Below, piece after piece: positions 43,701-53,279 of a stretch of DNA of 64,000 bases. The stretch spans positions 274,083-338,082 of the forward strand of contig JAJDDY010000023.1 of NCBI GenBank assembly GCA_029260075.1, written 5' to 3'. The position numbers were made by a program, and so were the translations under genes. Each line of letters starts with the position of its first letter. Within the stretch, counting starts at the first letter, position 1. This stretch comes from Phycisphaerae bacterium (GTDB lineage: Bacteria; Planctomycetota; Phycisphaerae; UBA1845). The notes beneath the pieces were generated by a model. That model made no database searches, was not told where the DNA came from, and saw only the letters and a program-made list of their open reading frames with translations.

Positions 43701-44614
43701 TGGGCTTGTTCGATCGAATCAAGAAGGGGCTGTCGCGGACGCGAGAGAAAGTCTCCGCCGGGTTTCGATCGGTCCTGCGGATCGGGCAACGAATCGATCA
43801 GGATACGCTCGTCCGATTGGAAGACGTCATGCTCGTGGCCGACTTTGGCCCGACGACAACGACGCGGCTGATGGACGTGGTCCGATCGGCGTGGAAGAAA
43901 GGGCAGATCACCCAAGAAGAAGAGATCGTCGATTACGTCAAGCAACACATCATCGACATGTGGCCTGAGTCCGACCGTGACGTGAATTGGGTCGACGAGG
44001 GGCCGACCGTCATCCTGGTCACGGGGATCAACGGATCGGGGAAAACGACGAGTATCGCGAAGCTCGCTCAGCACTTCACGCAGAGGGGTAAGCGGGTGAT
44101 CTTAGGCGCCTGCGATACGTTTCGGGCTGCGGCTGTTGAGCAGCTTAGCATCTGGTCGGAGCGCACCGGCGTTCAGATCGTCAAGCACGGTCAAGGCGCC
44201 GACCCCGGCGCCGTGGCCTATGACGCGTGCGAAGCTGCTGTGGCGCGAAACGCGGATGTCCTACTTATCGACACGGCTGGTCGCCTGCACACGCAGGACC
44301 ATCTCATGCGCGAGCTGGCCAAGATTCAAAAGGTTGTCCAGCGCAAGATTCCCGCTGCGCCGCACGAAGTCATACTCGTGCTCGATGCGACGATCGGTCA
44401 AAACGCCATCGAACAGGCAAGGCGATTCTCCGAGCACGTGTCGGTAAGCGGTATCTTCTTGGCCAAACTTGACGGCAGCGCAAAGGGGGGCATTATCGTG
44501 GGCATACGCGATCAACTCGACGTGCCCGTCAAGTTCGTCGGATTAGGAGAGACGCCGGACGATATTGAAGTGTTTTCTCCGGAGTCGTTCATCGAAGCGC
44601 TATTTGCTCGTTAG
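43700..44614 (+). CDS. ftsY: Signal recognition particle receptor FtsY
   Basis: 304 residues, lacking the long acidic A domain of E. coli FtsY. The N domain is MGLFDRIKKGLSRTREKVSA; the G domain has GINGSGKTTSIAKLA (G1), ACDTFRAAAVEQLSIW (insertion-box region), LLIDTAGRLHTQ (G3) and LAKLDGSAKGGIIVG (G4, normally TKLDG). It docks ribosome-SRP complexes at the membrane. The first residues form an amphipathic, membrane-binding helix. Last gene of the long plus-strand group. Confidence 0.96.
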   Translation: MGLFDRIKKGLSRTREKVSAGFRSVLRIGQRIDQDTLVRLEDVMLVADFGPTTTTRLMDVVRSAWKKGQITQEEEIVDYVKQHIIDMWPESDRDVNWVDEGPTVILVTGINGSGKTTSIAKLAQHFTQRGKRVILGACDTFRAAAVEQLSIWSERTGVQIVKHGQGADPGAVAYDACEAAVARNADVLLIDTAGRLHTQDHLMRELAKIQKVVQRKIPAAPHEVILVLDATIGQNAIEQARRFSEHVSVSGIFLAKLDGSAKGGIIVGIRDQLDVPVKFVGLGETPDDIEVFSPESFIEALFAR

Positions 44615-44708
44615 CAGTGTGTTGAGCAACGCCGGAATTCAATCGGTCGCCGAGGACCCGACCGTGACAGCGTACCGAGTCCCGGTGAGAAAGGCGAAAT
44701 CGCCGATA

Positions 44709-44734
44709 GATCACCGGCTGGAAGCCGGTACCAC
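44709..44734 (-). repeat. REP-like hairpin repeat
   Basis: GATCACCGGCTGGAAGCCGG followed by TACCAC, reverse copy, about 95 bases after the ftsY stop. The flank GTGTTGAGCAACG resembles the flanks of the copies near 6447 and 21435. Confidence 0.7.
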
Positions 44735-44752
44735 GCTTTTTCAAAGGCCCGT

Positions 44753-44897
44753 TAGTGCTCTGGTGCGTCTCGAAGACGGGCTGGTCTGAGTCGCGAGCGC
44801 GTGGGAGTGTTTCGAGCTGCCGCGACCGGTTGTCACACGACCGCTTCCTTACGGGCGCGGCTCCGCATACCCGTCACTCGAAGTGTGACGATTCATT
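44753..44897. mobile_element. MITE-like palindromic element (copy F)
   Basis: Begins TAGTGCTCTGGTGCGTCTCG and ends GAAGTGTGACGATTCATTA. The right inner arm CTTCCTTACGGGCGCGGC is clear; the left inner arm is degraded. It joins directly to the next element, sharing a TA at its end. Confidence 0.65.
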
Positions 44898-45061
44898 AGT
44901 GCCCCGTCGCACGTTAATCCTCGGGGTGTCGGCGCCCGCACCACCGGAGGCAGGCACGCCGGTCAGAGCCCGCCGCGCCAGCGGTGGGACCGGTCCGCGG
45001 GCTGACGCCCACGGCTCTGATACCGTTGCAAACCCGTAGATTTTGCGGTGACGGAGCACTA
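44896..45061. mobile_element. Composite element: MITE-like ends with a different centre
   Basis: Begins TAGTGCCCCGTCGCACGTTA and ends TTGCGGTGACGGAGCACTA, which are MITE-type ends, but the centre has AGAGCCCGCCGCGCC, CCGCGGGCTGACGCCCACGG and CTCTGATACCG instead of the usual inner palindrome. TCAGAGC/GCTCTGA and the GC-rich stem resemble the centre of the 172-bp repeat. It may be a swap of inner sequences between two repeat families. The rest of the 475-base gap after ftsY is covered by the REP copy and copy F. Confidence 0.6.
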
Positions 45062-45088
45062 GTCCGTCCCGCGATCGAGGCCGTCATC

Positions 45089-45511
45089 ATGCCACTCAGC
45101 AACAGAGATCTTGAGCGCGAAGCGGAGGACATCGATCGCGACCGGCGCATCATGACTTCTACATACTGTGGCGGGTGCGGTTACAATCTGCGTGCGCTAC
45201 CCCGTGCCTACAACTGTCCGGAATGCGGTCAAGAATACAACACCCGCCCGCAGCTCATGAAGGGCATTTTCGCCCCACACAATATGGAATTCCCGTTTTT
45301 CGATATGCTCGCGACGTCGGTGTTCGTGGCTGTGGGTGCGTGGTTCGGTTATAGCGGTATCAAACCGACCGATCCGGCTCGCCTTTGGGTCGGTGGGACG
45401 ATGTTGTTCTTGGGGGTGCTCATGGGAATACACACGTGGCGTCGTTTCCGGCGATACATCCACGCGTTCAGCATACTTCGCCGGATTGAAGCGCAGGAAG
45501 CCAGCGAGTAA
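45089..45511 (+). CDS. Zinc-ribbon two-helix membrane protein
   Basis: 140 residues. N-terminal zinc ribbon CGGCGYNLRALPRAYNCPEC (CxxC and CxxC), a form I associate with planctomycete membrane proteins, then two hydrophobic helices (FFDMLATSVFVAVGAWFGYS and LWVGGTMLFLGVLMGIHTW) and a basic C-terminus (RRFRRYIHAFSILRRIEAQE). GAGG lies eight bases before the ATG. Function unknown. Related ribbons occur in the proteins at 55478 and 56872 of this window. Confidence 0.7.
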   Translation: MPLSNRDLEREAEDIDRDRRIMTSTYCGGCGYNLRALPRAYNCPECGQEYNTRPQLMKGIFAPHNMEFPFFDMLATSVFVAVGAWFGYSGIKPTDPARLWVGGTMLFLGVLMGIHTWRRFRRYIHAFSILRRIEAQEASE

Positions 45512-45522
45512 GCGCGCGGGAT

Positions 45523-46161
45523 CTATGGCGATCCGCGAGGTGACGATCCTGCGACCATAATGTCGTCGATCTTGAGTGCGAAGCCGTCCAAGCCCGACCT
45601 CAGTGATATGTCGGCGGAACCGCTGGCGAATTGTCCCGTATAGGTGATGAGATTGCCGGCCGTACTGACAGGAGGGGGCACGGGACCGTTAAGCTTTCCG
45701 TGTTTCGTTCCGACGGCTATGAGCCACGCCGTTAGCTGTTCGTCCGACACGGCGTCGTTGAAGTCTTTAGTCGCCACATCACGCAAAACCGCCATTGCAT
45801 CTTCGACGTGTGCAGCGTCGGCGGAAAGAACCTCCGGCAAACGCACCTGGAAGATTGCCACCGAAGCAAATACCGCCATCCCAAGACCGAAGAACACGCC
45901 AGCCACGCCGCTCACCAGAGAGATTGGAATGGCCGCGATCGCCAGTCCGCGACCACGAAGACGATTGCCTCCCGTCTTGGTGATGCCGACAATACCGAAA
46001 ATGAGCCCAAATGGTGCGGCGACAGCCGTGCAGCCGACAAGGGAGAGAACAAAACCGGTGATCGCAGCCTTACTATACGGCGGCAGGGGTGCAGGTGGTG
46101 GCGGCGTGAACGGATCACTCGGCGGACGCGATGGTTCGGGCGGCGGTGGAAACTGTGTCAC
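45523..46161 (-). CDS. DUF4190-like membrane protein
   Basis: 212 residues from a GTG start at 46161, which gives MTQFPPPPEPSRPPSDPF with AGGAG ten bases upstream. A Pro-rich N-terminus precedes two hydrophobic helices (AAITGFVLSLVGCTAVAAPF and AIAAIPISLVSGVAGVFFGL) with a GLIFGIVGITKT turn, the DUF4190 pattern. A roughly 100-residue polar domain follows. Unknown role. Convergent with the previous gene, with only 11 bases between the stops. Confidence 0.7.
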   Translation of the reverse strand: MTQFPPPPEPSRPPSDPFTPPPPAPLPPYSKAAITGFVLSLVGCTAVAAPFGLIFGIVGITKTGGNRLRGRGLAIAAIPISLVSGVAGVFFGLGMAVFASVAIFQVRLPEVLSADAAHVEDAMAVLRDVATKDFNDAVSDEQLTAWLIAVGTKHGKLNGPVPPPVSTAGNLITYTGQFASGSADISLRSGLDGFALKIDDIMVAGSSPRGSP

Positions 46162-46259
46162 AGTGTATCGACTCCTGTTGGTTTGACCGAGCCGCTTGGC
46201 CCGGCGCGACCGCGAATGCAACAATACGTAGCCTCAGCCTCGTTTGTCCAGCTTGTTGC

Positions 46260-46775
46260 TTAAGACGCCGCGATTTCCTTCACACAGGCCAGCACGGCGT
46301 CGTAGTCCGGGTGGTTCGTGACTTCCGCAACGTATTCGGCATAGCGAATCGTATTGGCGCTGTCGACAACAAAAACCGCGCGGGTTTCGATACGCAAGTC
46401 GGCCAGAAGCGTTCCGTAGGCCTTGCCGAAGCTGGTATCAAAGTGGTCGCTGAGCACTTGGAGTCGTTCCGGGTCGATACCCTCAGCGCCACAGAACCTT
46501 GCCATACCCGTCGGAAGATCGCAACTGATCGTAAAGAAGCTTGCGTTCGGAAGTGCGGCCGCCTCTTCATTGAACCGTTTCGTTTGTTCAGCGCATACCG
46601 GTGTATCGAGCGAAGGCACGACGCTGAAAATACGAACCTTGCCAGCCGTGTCGGCGATGCGTACGTTGTCGACCAGCGTCTTCTTCAACGTGGCATCCGG
46701 TGCCGTGTCGCCAGGTCTGAGCTCCGGACCGGTGAGCGTAAGCGGTTTTCCTTTGAGGGTGCAAGTTCGAGCCAC
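46260..46775 (-). CDS. tpx: Thiol peroxidase Tpx
   Basis: 171 residues from a GTG start at 46775, chosen because GGAG lies seven bases upstream and MARTCTLKGKPLTLTG matches the family beginning; the frame continues further without homology. Atypical 2-Cys peroxiredoxin: peroxidatic Cys in SLDTPVCAEQT and resolving Cys in FTISCDLPTGM. Further motifs are GIDPERLQVLSDHFDTSFGK and YGTLLADL. It reduces H2O2 and lipid hydroperoxides using thioredoxin in the cytoplasm or periplasm. Confidence 0.95.
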   Translation of the reverse strand: MARTCTLKGKPLTLTGPELRPGDTAPDATLKKTLVDNVRIADTAGKVRIFSVVPSLDTPVCAEQTKRFNEEAAALPNASFFTISCDLPTGMARFCGAEGIDPERLQVLSDHFDTSFGKAYGTLLADLRIETRAVFVVDSANTIRYAEYVAEVTNHPDYDAVLACVKEIAAS

Positions 46776-47411
46776 AATACGTCTCCACGAAAACAAAGCA
46801 CACGTAGCGAGATCGACCGATAGGGTGCGAACACCACATATCGTCGGGAAAGACAACACGCCCGGGATCGTACGATCCGAGCGCGTCGTCGTCAACGTGG
46901 ACGAGGGCAGCGCGCACGCCTCCGGCATGTCGCCCATGCGGTGCCGCTACTGGAGTTGGACGGTCGCTCTGTGGGAGGAAGGGCACAGGGCGTGACGGCG
47001 GGTTCGCAACAGTACGGCTAAATGCGTCGTGGCTCCGGGGCTGGGTTACGGCGTCGCTTGACGAGACAGTTGGCCCGCGACTATGATTTGTGCCGGGGAG
47101 CCGGTGTGTTTCCCGCCCGTGGGACTGTTTGCGGATGAAACACCACTGGCGGTGCCTTGAGACCTCCCGAGTGTGTTGCGGCGAATTTGGGCAGGGATGC
47201 CGGATCGCTATTCCCGTACGATTCCCCTTGTTTGGCACGGTTAGGTGCGCAACCACCGGATAGACGGTGGTCCCCAGAATATGCAAAATGCTTTCCAAAG
47301 ATCAACGCCAGCGATACACCGGTTGTTTCTGGTCGGGGTCGACAGCAAAGCGGCTTTACTGATGCCCTTAATTATCCTCGGAATCCGAAGCGTTTGCCAG
47401 GAGTCTAGCTG
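46776..47411. other. Intergenic region without a supported gene
   Basis: About 635 bases between the divergent tpx and large FG-GAP genes. Open frames here are shadows or extensions (for example minus 46588-47298). AGGAG at 47399-47403 is the Shine-Dalgarno sequence of the next gene. I saw no hairpin or promoter strong enough to report. Confidence 0.5.
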
Positions 47412-50400
47412 ATGCGTCCAAGCGTTACTCATATGCGTGGTTGGGGATCGACGATGCGTTTTGCCCTCTCCGCTGCGGTCGTGATCGGTATCCTGTCGTG
47501 CGGCAGTGCACCGCAGCCGTTCATCATCAACGGTCCGGGCGGCGACCAGGGCAATGAGCAGCCGACGTTGCAGATTACGGCGCCAAGTGGCAACATCACC
47601 ATCGGTCAGGGCGATCGGTTCCTGATCGAGTGGACCGACTCGGACCGCGATGACGACGCGCTCATTAGCTTCCTGCTCGTGAACACCGGAACCAACGCGC
47701 GGACACTTCTCGTATCTGGCATTTCCGAAAACGTCGAACCAGGTCTGTTTTCCGTGGCTACCTCATTGATCGCGCCGGGGCCATATAGCTTGTTGGGCAT
47801 CATCGACGACGGCGTCAACGCCCCCGTAGAGTCTCTCGCGATTTTGGACGGCGCAACAGGGTCGCAGCCGCTTCAAATCATCATCGCTGAAGAGGGTACC
47901 GGTCCGCAGACCGTTCCGCCGACAGTGGCCGTTACTTCACCGGAAGTTAACCTGAGTGTGGCCCAGGATGATGAGCTGTCGATCACGCTGCAAGCCAATG
48001 ATACGCTCGCCGGCGCAACGACACCGTTCGATGTGGATAGTGCCGTTCGTCTGTTCGTGGTTCTCGACGTCGATCGCGATCCGAACAACGATGACCCGGC
48101 CAATCCCGATCCGTCACGGATTATCGTCATCGACGATCGTACGATTCTCGACGGTACGGCTGCATCGCCTATCACCGTTCCCATTACGATCGATCTGACT
48201 CGTTTCCCACCGCTTCCCGGTGGCGCCCCGTACTTCATTCGGGCCACGATCGACGATGGCACAAACCCCCGCGTACATAGTTACGCGGTCGGAACGCTTA
48301 GCATCGTGCAGTTGGCTGCCGGCGTTGTAGACCTCAACGACGTTGGTCGAACGAAGTCCGGGGCCAAGCTCCAAGGGTTCAATCCCGGCGCCTCGCTGGG
48401 ATCAAGCTTGACGACCGTGACGGATTTTGACTTCGACGGCGTCGACGATTTCGTCGTCGCGGCCCAGTTCGGCAACCCACAAAATGTCGGACCGGTCGGC
48501 GAAGCCTATCTGATTTATGGGAAACCAGGCGAGCGGTTTGGCGGAACGGTCTCAGTCAATGGCGTGTCGGGGGCGGTGCCCGGCGCCGTATTCCAGGCGC
48601 CTCCGTTGCGCAACGTTGATGATCTTCTTTTCGGGCGGACGCGTGACGAAACCGCCCGAACGAATGGAATTACCGACGTGAGCTTCATCCGAGACCTCAC
48701 CGGCGACGGACGCCCTGAGTTAATGTTCGGCCTATCCCATGTACACGGCGCTTTCGATGGGACCGATTTCGACCCAGGCGACGACCAACCCGGTTTGCTA
48801 GGCTGCTATCCCGACCTCATCGTGAACAATCGCAACGATACGGATCCGGTACGCGACAGAGATGCGTTCTACGCTGGTGGTATGGCGATCATCGTCAATA
48901 GTGAGAATCGAGACAACGCTCCGCGCGTTACGCCCACACCGGGTCGGCTGGACACGACATCGATCTCGCTGGAATTGGTCGGACAACTACCCATCATATT
49001 GAACACCGCCGGGATTTTCGAACCTTCAGCCCCCTTGAATAATTCGTCTGGAGCGATTATCGCGCGCGCCGACAATTCTGCAGTAGATGGCGTGACAACC
49101 AGCGAGCCAGATCGTATCGCCGGTGCGCGATTCGTCGCGGGCGGGTTCGACATGATAGATGCGTTCTCCCTGGATCAGCCACCGCGCAACGGCCTATTCG
49201 GGCAGGCCGTCGCATCCATCGGCGATCTCAACAGCGACGGACTCGATGAAATCATCGTATCTGCGCCGACGAATCAGCGTTATCTTCAAGATCTGGCGGA
49301 CGAAATCGGAGTCGCGACGTCCACGCAAATCCGGTCAACCATGTTCAAGGGCGACATCGTTATCTTTCCCGGTTTCGACTACAACGTGGTAACACAACGA
49401 GATAACAACGACGATGCCGGAACCTGTCGCCAACCACGCCTCGACAATTTCGAGTTTCCCCCGTTGGGCTCGTGCGGCGCCAATCTTACGGCGCGACACT
49501 ACGTAATCCCTGCAGATACCGTGGAAATCTTTCCTGAAGACATCAACGACAGGCTTGGCGGAGCCAGTTCCGCCGGTGATTTTAACCGGGGAACGGATCG
49601 GCTCGATGATATTCTGTGCGGGGCGCCGCTGAACGACCGTAGCGCATCGCTTACGGATTCCGGCGCCGTTTACATCATCTATTCACGTACGCCGTTGGGC
49701 GTGGTGCGTCTTTCCAACGCTGATGATCGTGTGCTCCGGCCGCCCATGTTGAGGATTCGTGGCAACAGCACCAACGATCAAATCGGTTGGCGTCAAACCA
49801 CGGGCCTCGATGTCAACGGGGACCGGGTCGACGACGTCTTCTTCGGTTCACCACGTGCCGACTTTGGCTCCATCTCGCGTACGTCGTGCGGTGGCGATTT
49901 CAACAACGACGGTTTCTTGGATCAGGGGGATTTCCGAGCTTCTTCCTTTGACGGCTGTGAACGTAGTGCTGACGAACTCTTCTCTGATGACCGGTGCAAA
50001 GAGTTTGACTACGACAACGACGGCGATGTCGACGCGGATGACCGCTGCGTGTTTTGTTGCCTCTCCGGCGAATGTTCTCCGGACAGCAGCTGCATCTTGG
50101 GGAAGAACGGGGGCGACTGCTGCGCCAACGTAGTCGACAACGGCTTTGTGGGCATCGTATTCGGCGGCGTCTCTATCGACGGTGACCGTGACCTTAATCA
50201 ACTGGGTACGAGCGAACTTCCGGGTGTTAAGTTCTTCGGATCAGCAGCGGGACATCGCGCAGGTATGGACGTCGCCACGGCGGGCGATTTCAATCAAGAC
50301 GGTTTCGGTGACATCCTTATCGCGGTACCGGGCGAGGTTCGGCGCGATGCGGCGGGCCGCGAGCGGCTCGGCGTTGTCTACCTGATTTTTGGGGGAACCC

Positions 50401-50714
50401 ACCTCACCAATACCACGTGGAACCTATCCAGTGTCGGAACACGCGATCTCCCCGGCATCGTGTTCATCAGCCCCTACGTGAAGGGGCGACCGAACGAGGC
50501 TGCACCCACGACGGTTGGGTTCATCGGCGACATCAATAGCGACGGGTTCGGGGACATTGCGATTGGCAACCCGCGTGCCGATTTTATCGACCCCAGTTTT
50601 CCACAAGGACCAGACGCACCGGGCAGCGACGCCGCCACAGGGCGACGATCCAACGTGGGCGACGCCTATATCATCTACGGGAACAACTTCGGCTCGAATC
50701 GCGACGTGCCGTAG
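47412..50714 (+). CDS. Large FG-GAP/EF-hand exported protein
   Basis: 1100 residues. Start at 47412 has AGGAG eight bases upstream. The signal region is MRGWGSTMRFALSAAVVIGI then L-S-C, a near-lipobox. A region of beta-sandwich-type repeats follows (ITAPSGNITIGQGDRFLIEW; VAVTSPEVNLSVAQDDELSI). The rest has integrin-alpha-like FG-GAP blades: DFDFDGVDDFVVA, DLNSDGLDEIIVSAP, DVNGDRVDDVFFGSP, DFNQDGFGDILIAVP and DINSDGFGDIAIGNP. Near residues 826-900 an inserted EF-hand/dockerin-like stretch has paired Ca motifs (DFNNDGFLDQGDF, DYDNDGDVDADD) and many Cys (CVFCCLSGEC, GGDCC). Probably a surface or exported Ca-binding adhesion protein. Unrelated in detail to the shorter FG-GAP lipoprotein at 6624. 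Confidence 0.82.
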   Translation: MRPSVTHMRGWGSTMRFALSAAVVIGILSCGSAPQPFIINGPGGDQGNEQPTLQITAPSGNITIGQGDRFLIEWTDSDRDDDALISFLLVNTGTNARTLLVSGISENVEPGLFSVATSLIAPGPYSLLGIIDDGVNAPVESLAILDGATGSQPLQIIIAEEGTGPQTVPPTVAVTSPEVNLSVAQDDELSITLQANDTLAGATTPFDVDSAVRLFVVLDVDRDPNNDDPANPDPSRIIVIDDRTILDGTAASPITVPITIDLTRFPPLPGGAPYFIRATIDDGTNPRVHSYAVGTLSIVQLAAGVVDLNDVGRTKSGAKLQGFNPGASLGSSLTTVTDFDFDGVDDFVVAAQFGNPQNVGPVGEAYLIYGKPGERFGGTVSVNGVSGAVPGAVFQAPPLRNVDDLLFGRTRDETARTNGITDVSFIRDLTGDGRPELMFGLSHVHGAFDGTDFDPGDDQPGLLGCYPDLIVNNRNDTDPVRDRDAFYAGGMAIIVNSENRDNAPRVTPTPGRLDTTSISLELVGQLPIILNTAGIFEPSAPLNNSSGAIIARADNSAVDGVTTSEPDRIAGARFVAGGFDMIDAFSLDQPPRNGLFGQAVASIGDLNSDGLDEIIVSAPTNQRYLQDLADEIGVATSTQIRSTMFKGDIVIFPGFDYNVVTQRDNNDDAGTCRQPRLDNFEFPPLGSCGANLTARHYVIPADTVEIFPEDINDRLGGASSAGDFNRGTDRLDDILCGAPLNDRSASLTDSGAVYIIYSRTPLGVVRLSNADDRVLRPPMLRIRGNSTNDQIGWRQTTGLDVNGDRVDDVFFGSPRADFGSISRTSCGGDFNNDGFLDQGDFRASSFDGCERSADELFSDDRCKEFDYDNDGDVDADDRCVFCCLSGECSPDSSCILGKNGGDCCANVVDNGFVGIVFGGVSIDGDRDLNQLGTSELPGVKFFGSAAGHRAGMDVATAGDFNQDGFGDILIAVPGEVRRDAAGRERLGVVYLIFGGTHLTNTTWNLSSVGTRDLPGIVFISPYVKGRPNEAAPTTVGFIGDINSDGFGDIAIGNPRADFIDPSFPQGPDAPGSDAATGRRSNVGDAYIIYGNNFGSNRDVP

Positions 50715-51021
50715 TCGTAGCCAATCGCTCTGCGAACGGTCCGGTAGGTATTGTGCGACCGGTCTTGGCGACTGTCCGGGGTCGGACTCAGCTGCGTTCC
50801 ATGTCGAACAAGGGCTACAAGTCTACATCCCAGGCGGCGCCATTGACCCTACGTCGAACCAATCCCTGGCTTGCAACGTAGTATCGCCCACACACGGCGG
50901 GTTCGCGCGCGGTTGACGGAAGCGGCGTTCCGATGGTATGACCCGTCTTCTGTGGATTCGGTCTTGGGCGGCGAGTCGTCGCTTCAGGGCGTTCCTCCGG
51001 CGGTATTTGGGATCGGCTTAC

Positions 51022-53028
51022 ATGGCACACGCACACCTGCACGAAGTACAGGCGGAAACGGTCAAGTCAAGCGGCATGCTCATCGGTACGCTGATGGGCG
51101 GGATGCTCGTGCTCAGTGCGTTTATCGTGAACGTTCCCGTCGTGGCGCGAACACTGTTCCAGTTTGAGATGGTCGCTGGTCCAGATGGCCGAATCAGCAA
51201 TCCCTATTCCGATCTGATTGCCCTGTTGGGTGCGGTCATGCTCGGAGCACCGTTGGTGTGGCATGCCCTGAAATGCCTCGCCAGTGGGCAAAACCACATG
51301 GACGAGTTGGTGGCGCTCGCGATCGTCGCCGCCATCACGCTTGGTGACTACAAAGAAGCCGGAATCATTGCGTTCTTTATGGTGCTGTCGAACCTGATCG
51401 AAACGCGAACGGCGCTCGGCGCCCGGGCGTCGATCGAGTCACTCCTTCGCCTAACTCCGGAAAAGGCCCATCGATTGCTTCCCGACGGATCGGAAGAGCG
51501 GGTAGACGCCTCGCAATTGACACCCACCGACGTCATTCGCGTCCGGCCGGGTGACAACATCGCGGCGGACGGAGATGTGGTTTCCGGTGAGTCGACGGTC
51601 AACCAAGCCAACATCACCGGCGAGTCACTGCCGGCGGACAAAGCCGTGGGCGACGAAGTATTCAGCGGGACGACCAACCTTACCGGGCAACTTGATGTTC
51701 GGGTCACCAAGGCCGGTCGCGATACGACGCTTGGGCGTGTCCAGGAACTCATCCTAGGTGCAGAGAAAACGCGGACGCCGCTCATGCGTTTGATCGACCA
51801 CTACGCCAGTTGGTACACGCCGACCGTGTGCATGCTTGCGGGAATGGTTTGGTTTTTCAGCGAAGACAAAGAGCTCGGCGTCCACAAAGCGATCACCATG
51901 CTCATCATCGCCTGCCCATGCGCCCTCGTGCTCGCAACGCCGACGGCCATGGTCGCGGCGCTCAGTTGCGCCGCGCGATTCGGAATCTTGATCAAGAACG
52001 TCGTGCAGCTCGAGTATGCCCGGAAGTTGACGGCGGTAATCTTCGACAAAACCGGTACGCTCACGACCGGCCAACTCTCCGTCACGCAGATGAAACCGGC
52101 GCCGGGCGTGGAGGGTGCAGAGCTACTTTTCGCGGCCGCCTCCGCCGAGCAAATGAGTAAACACCCCGCAGCCCTGGCTGTGGTCGCGGTGGCTAAGCGT
52201 GCCAAAATCGAATTGGTTGATCCGACAGCGTTCGAGGAAGTGGCTGGTCGGGGCGTTTCGGCCAACATCAACGCTGACAAGGTTCGTGTTGGTCGAAGCA
52301 ACTGGCTTGGCGAGACCGGCGCGGAAATGAGTCTGACGGACAATCCAGACTACGCTGAACCGGAAGGCGTGAGCATGCTCTACGTCGCGAAGAACGACCG
52401 CTGCATCGGATGGATCGGTCTTGAAGATCGAACGCGTACTGAGGCCCGCGTCGCCCTCGACGAACTACGAACGCTCAACATTCGCCACCTGTCGATGGTG
52501 ACCGGTGACAAGTTGTCGGTGGCCCGGCGGGTGGGTGCGGAGATGGGCTGTACCGAGGTGCACGCCGAGGTTCTTCCGGAGGATAAATTGCGGCTTGTCG
52601 ACGCGCTCAAGGCCCGCGGACACCGGGTGGCCGTGGTTGGTGACGGCGTGAACGATGCCCCCATGCTTGCAGCAAGCGACCTCGGTATCGCGATGGGGGC
52701 GGCGGGAAGCGATGTGGCCATCAATTCGGCGTCCGTCGCGCTGATGAACAACGACCTCAAGCACCTGCCCTTCATGATTCGCCTGTCCAAGGGCACGATG
52801 AGCGTCGTCTGGCAGAACATCATTTTCGGCGTCGTGTTCATCGTTGGTATGATGACCCTTGCGGTTTGGGGCCCGTTGACGCCGATTATGGCGGCGCTGG
52901 CCCACACGGTCGCCACAGCCGTCGTGATTTTCAACAGTGCGAGGCTGTTCCGGTTCGGGGAAGAGCGCGTGTCTGAGACCGCGGCGTATATTGGCCCCGT
53001 CGTTCCTGCGGCAGCGAGCCCGGCGTAG
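51022..53028 (+). CDS. Heavy-metal P1B-type ATPase (no N-terminal metal domain)
   Basis: 668 residues from MAHAHLHEVQAETVKSSGML; an ATG at 50938 would add 28 Arg-rich residues. A His-containing start replaces the usual HMA domain. Core motifs: TGES in NITGESLPADK, the ion-site CPCALVLATPTA, phosphorylation DKTGTLT, SKHPAALAV (related to SEHPLA), MVTGDK and GDGVNDAPMLAASD. Eight helices are expected. The CPC motif and HP locus place it in the Zn/Cd/Pb or Cu exporters; the last helices lack motifs that would distinguish them (there is no HEGST). No metal regulator is next to it, but a NicO/UreH-like metal transporter lies 3 kb downstream. Probably exports a soft or transition metal. Confidence 0.88.
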   Translation: MAHAHLHEVQAETVKSSGMLIGTLMGGMLVLSAFIVNVPVVARTLFQFEMVAGPDGRISNPYSDLIALLGAVMLGAPLVWHALKCLASGQNHMDELVALAIVAAITLGDYKEAGIIAFFMVLSNLIETRTALGARASIESLLRLTPEKAHRLLPDGSEERVDASQLTPTDVIRVRPGDNIAADGDVVSGESTVNQANITGESLPADKAVGDEVFSGTTNLTGQLDVRVTKAGRDTTLGRVQELILGAEKTRTPLMRLIDHYASWYTPTVCMLAGMVWFFSEDKELGVHKAITMLIIACPCALVLATPTAMVAALSCAARFGILIKNVVQLEYARKLTAVIFDKTGTLTTGQLSVTQMKPAPGVEGAELLFAAASAEQMSKHPAALAVVAVAKRAKIELVDPTAFEEVAGRGVSANINADKVRVGRSNWLGETGAEMSLTDNPDYAEPEGVSMLYVAKNDRCIGWIGLEDRTRTEARVALDELRTLNIRHLSMVTGDKLSVARRVGAEMGCTEVHAEVLPEDKLRLVDALKARGHRVAVVGDGVNDAPMLAASDLGIAMGAAGSDVAINSASVALMNNDLKHLPFMIRLSKGTMSVVWQNIIFGVVFIVGMMTLAVWGPLTPIMAALAHTVATAVVIFNSARLFRFGEERVSETAAYIGPVVPAAASPA

Positions 53029-53042
53029 TTGCGCCAGGGTGC

Positions 53043-53214
53043 ATGAGAGCATCGGCGGTCATTTATCAGAGCATAGGGCGCGAGCCCTGTGACCGGTCTG
53101 GTATCGAAGAAGCGCTGTGCTCGTTCGTATCATGTCTGTGGGCTTGCGCCCACAGCTCTGACAGGGCGTGCCGCCTTCGAACATTGTTGCACGACAGGCC
53201 TAATCTGTCACACA
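53043..53214 (+). repeat. 172-bp dispersed repeat (copy 2)
   Basis: Starts ATGAGAGCATCGGCGGTC and ends TCTGTCACACA. Matches copy 1 at 35849 without gaps. The hairpin is weaker here, since GGGCGCGAGCCC no longer pairs fully with GGGCTTGCGCCC. It lies between the ATPase and tdk genes, and the open frame preceding tdk reads through it. Confidence 0.8.
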
Positions 53215-53279
53215 TCCTTCGCGCCAGACCGTACCGCAACCCCCTGTTCATTTGCTCGGTTTCCGCTCACAATGCGACC

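Noticed and set aside
53043..53279. 79-residue N-terminal extension of thymidine kinase
   Set aside because: It lies in the 172-bp repeat; family members start near MxxxG...MFSGKT. Start moved to 53280.
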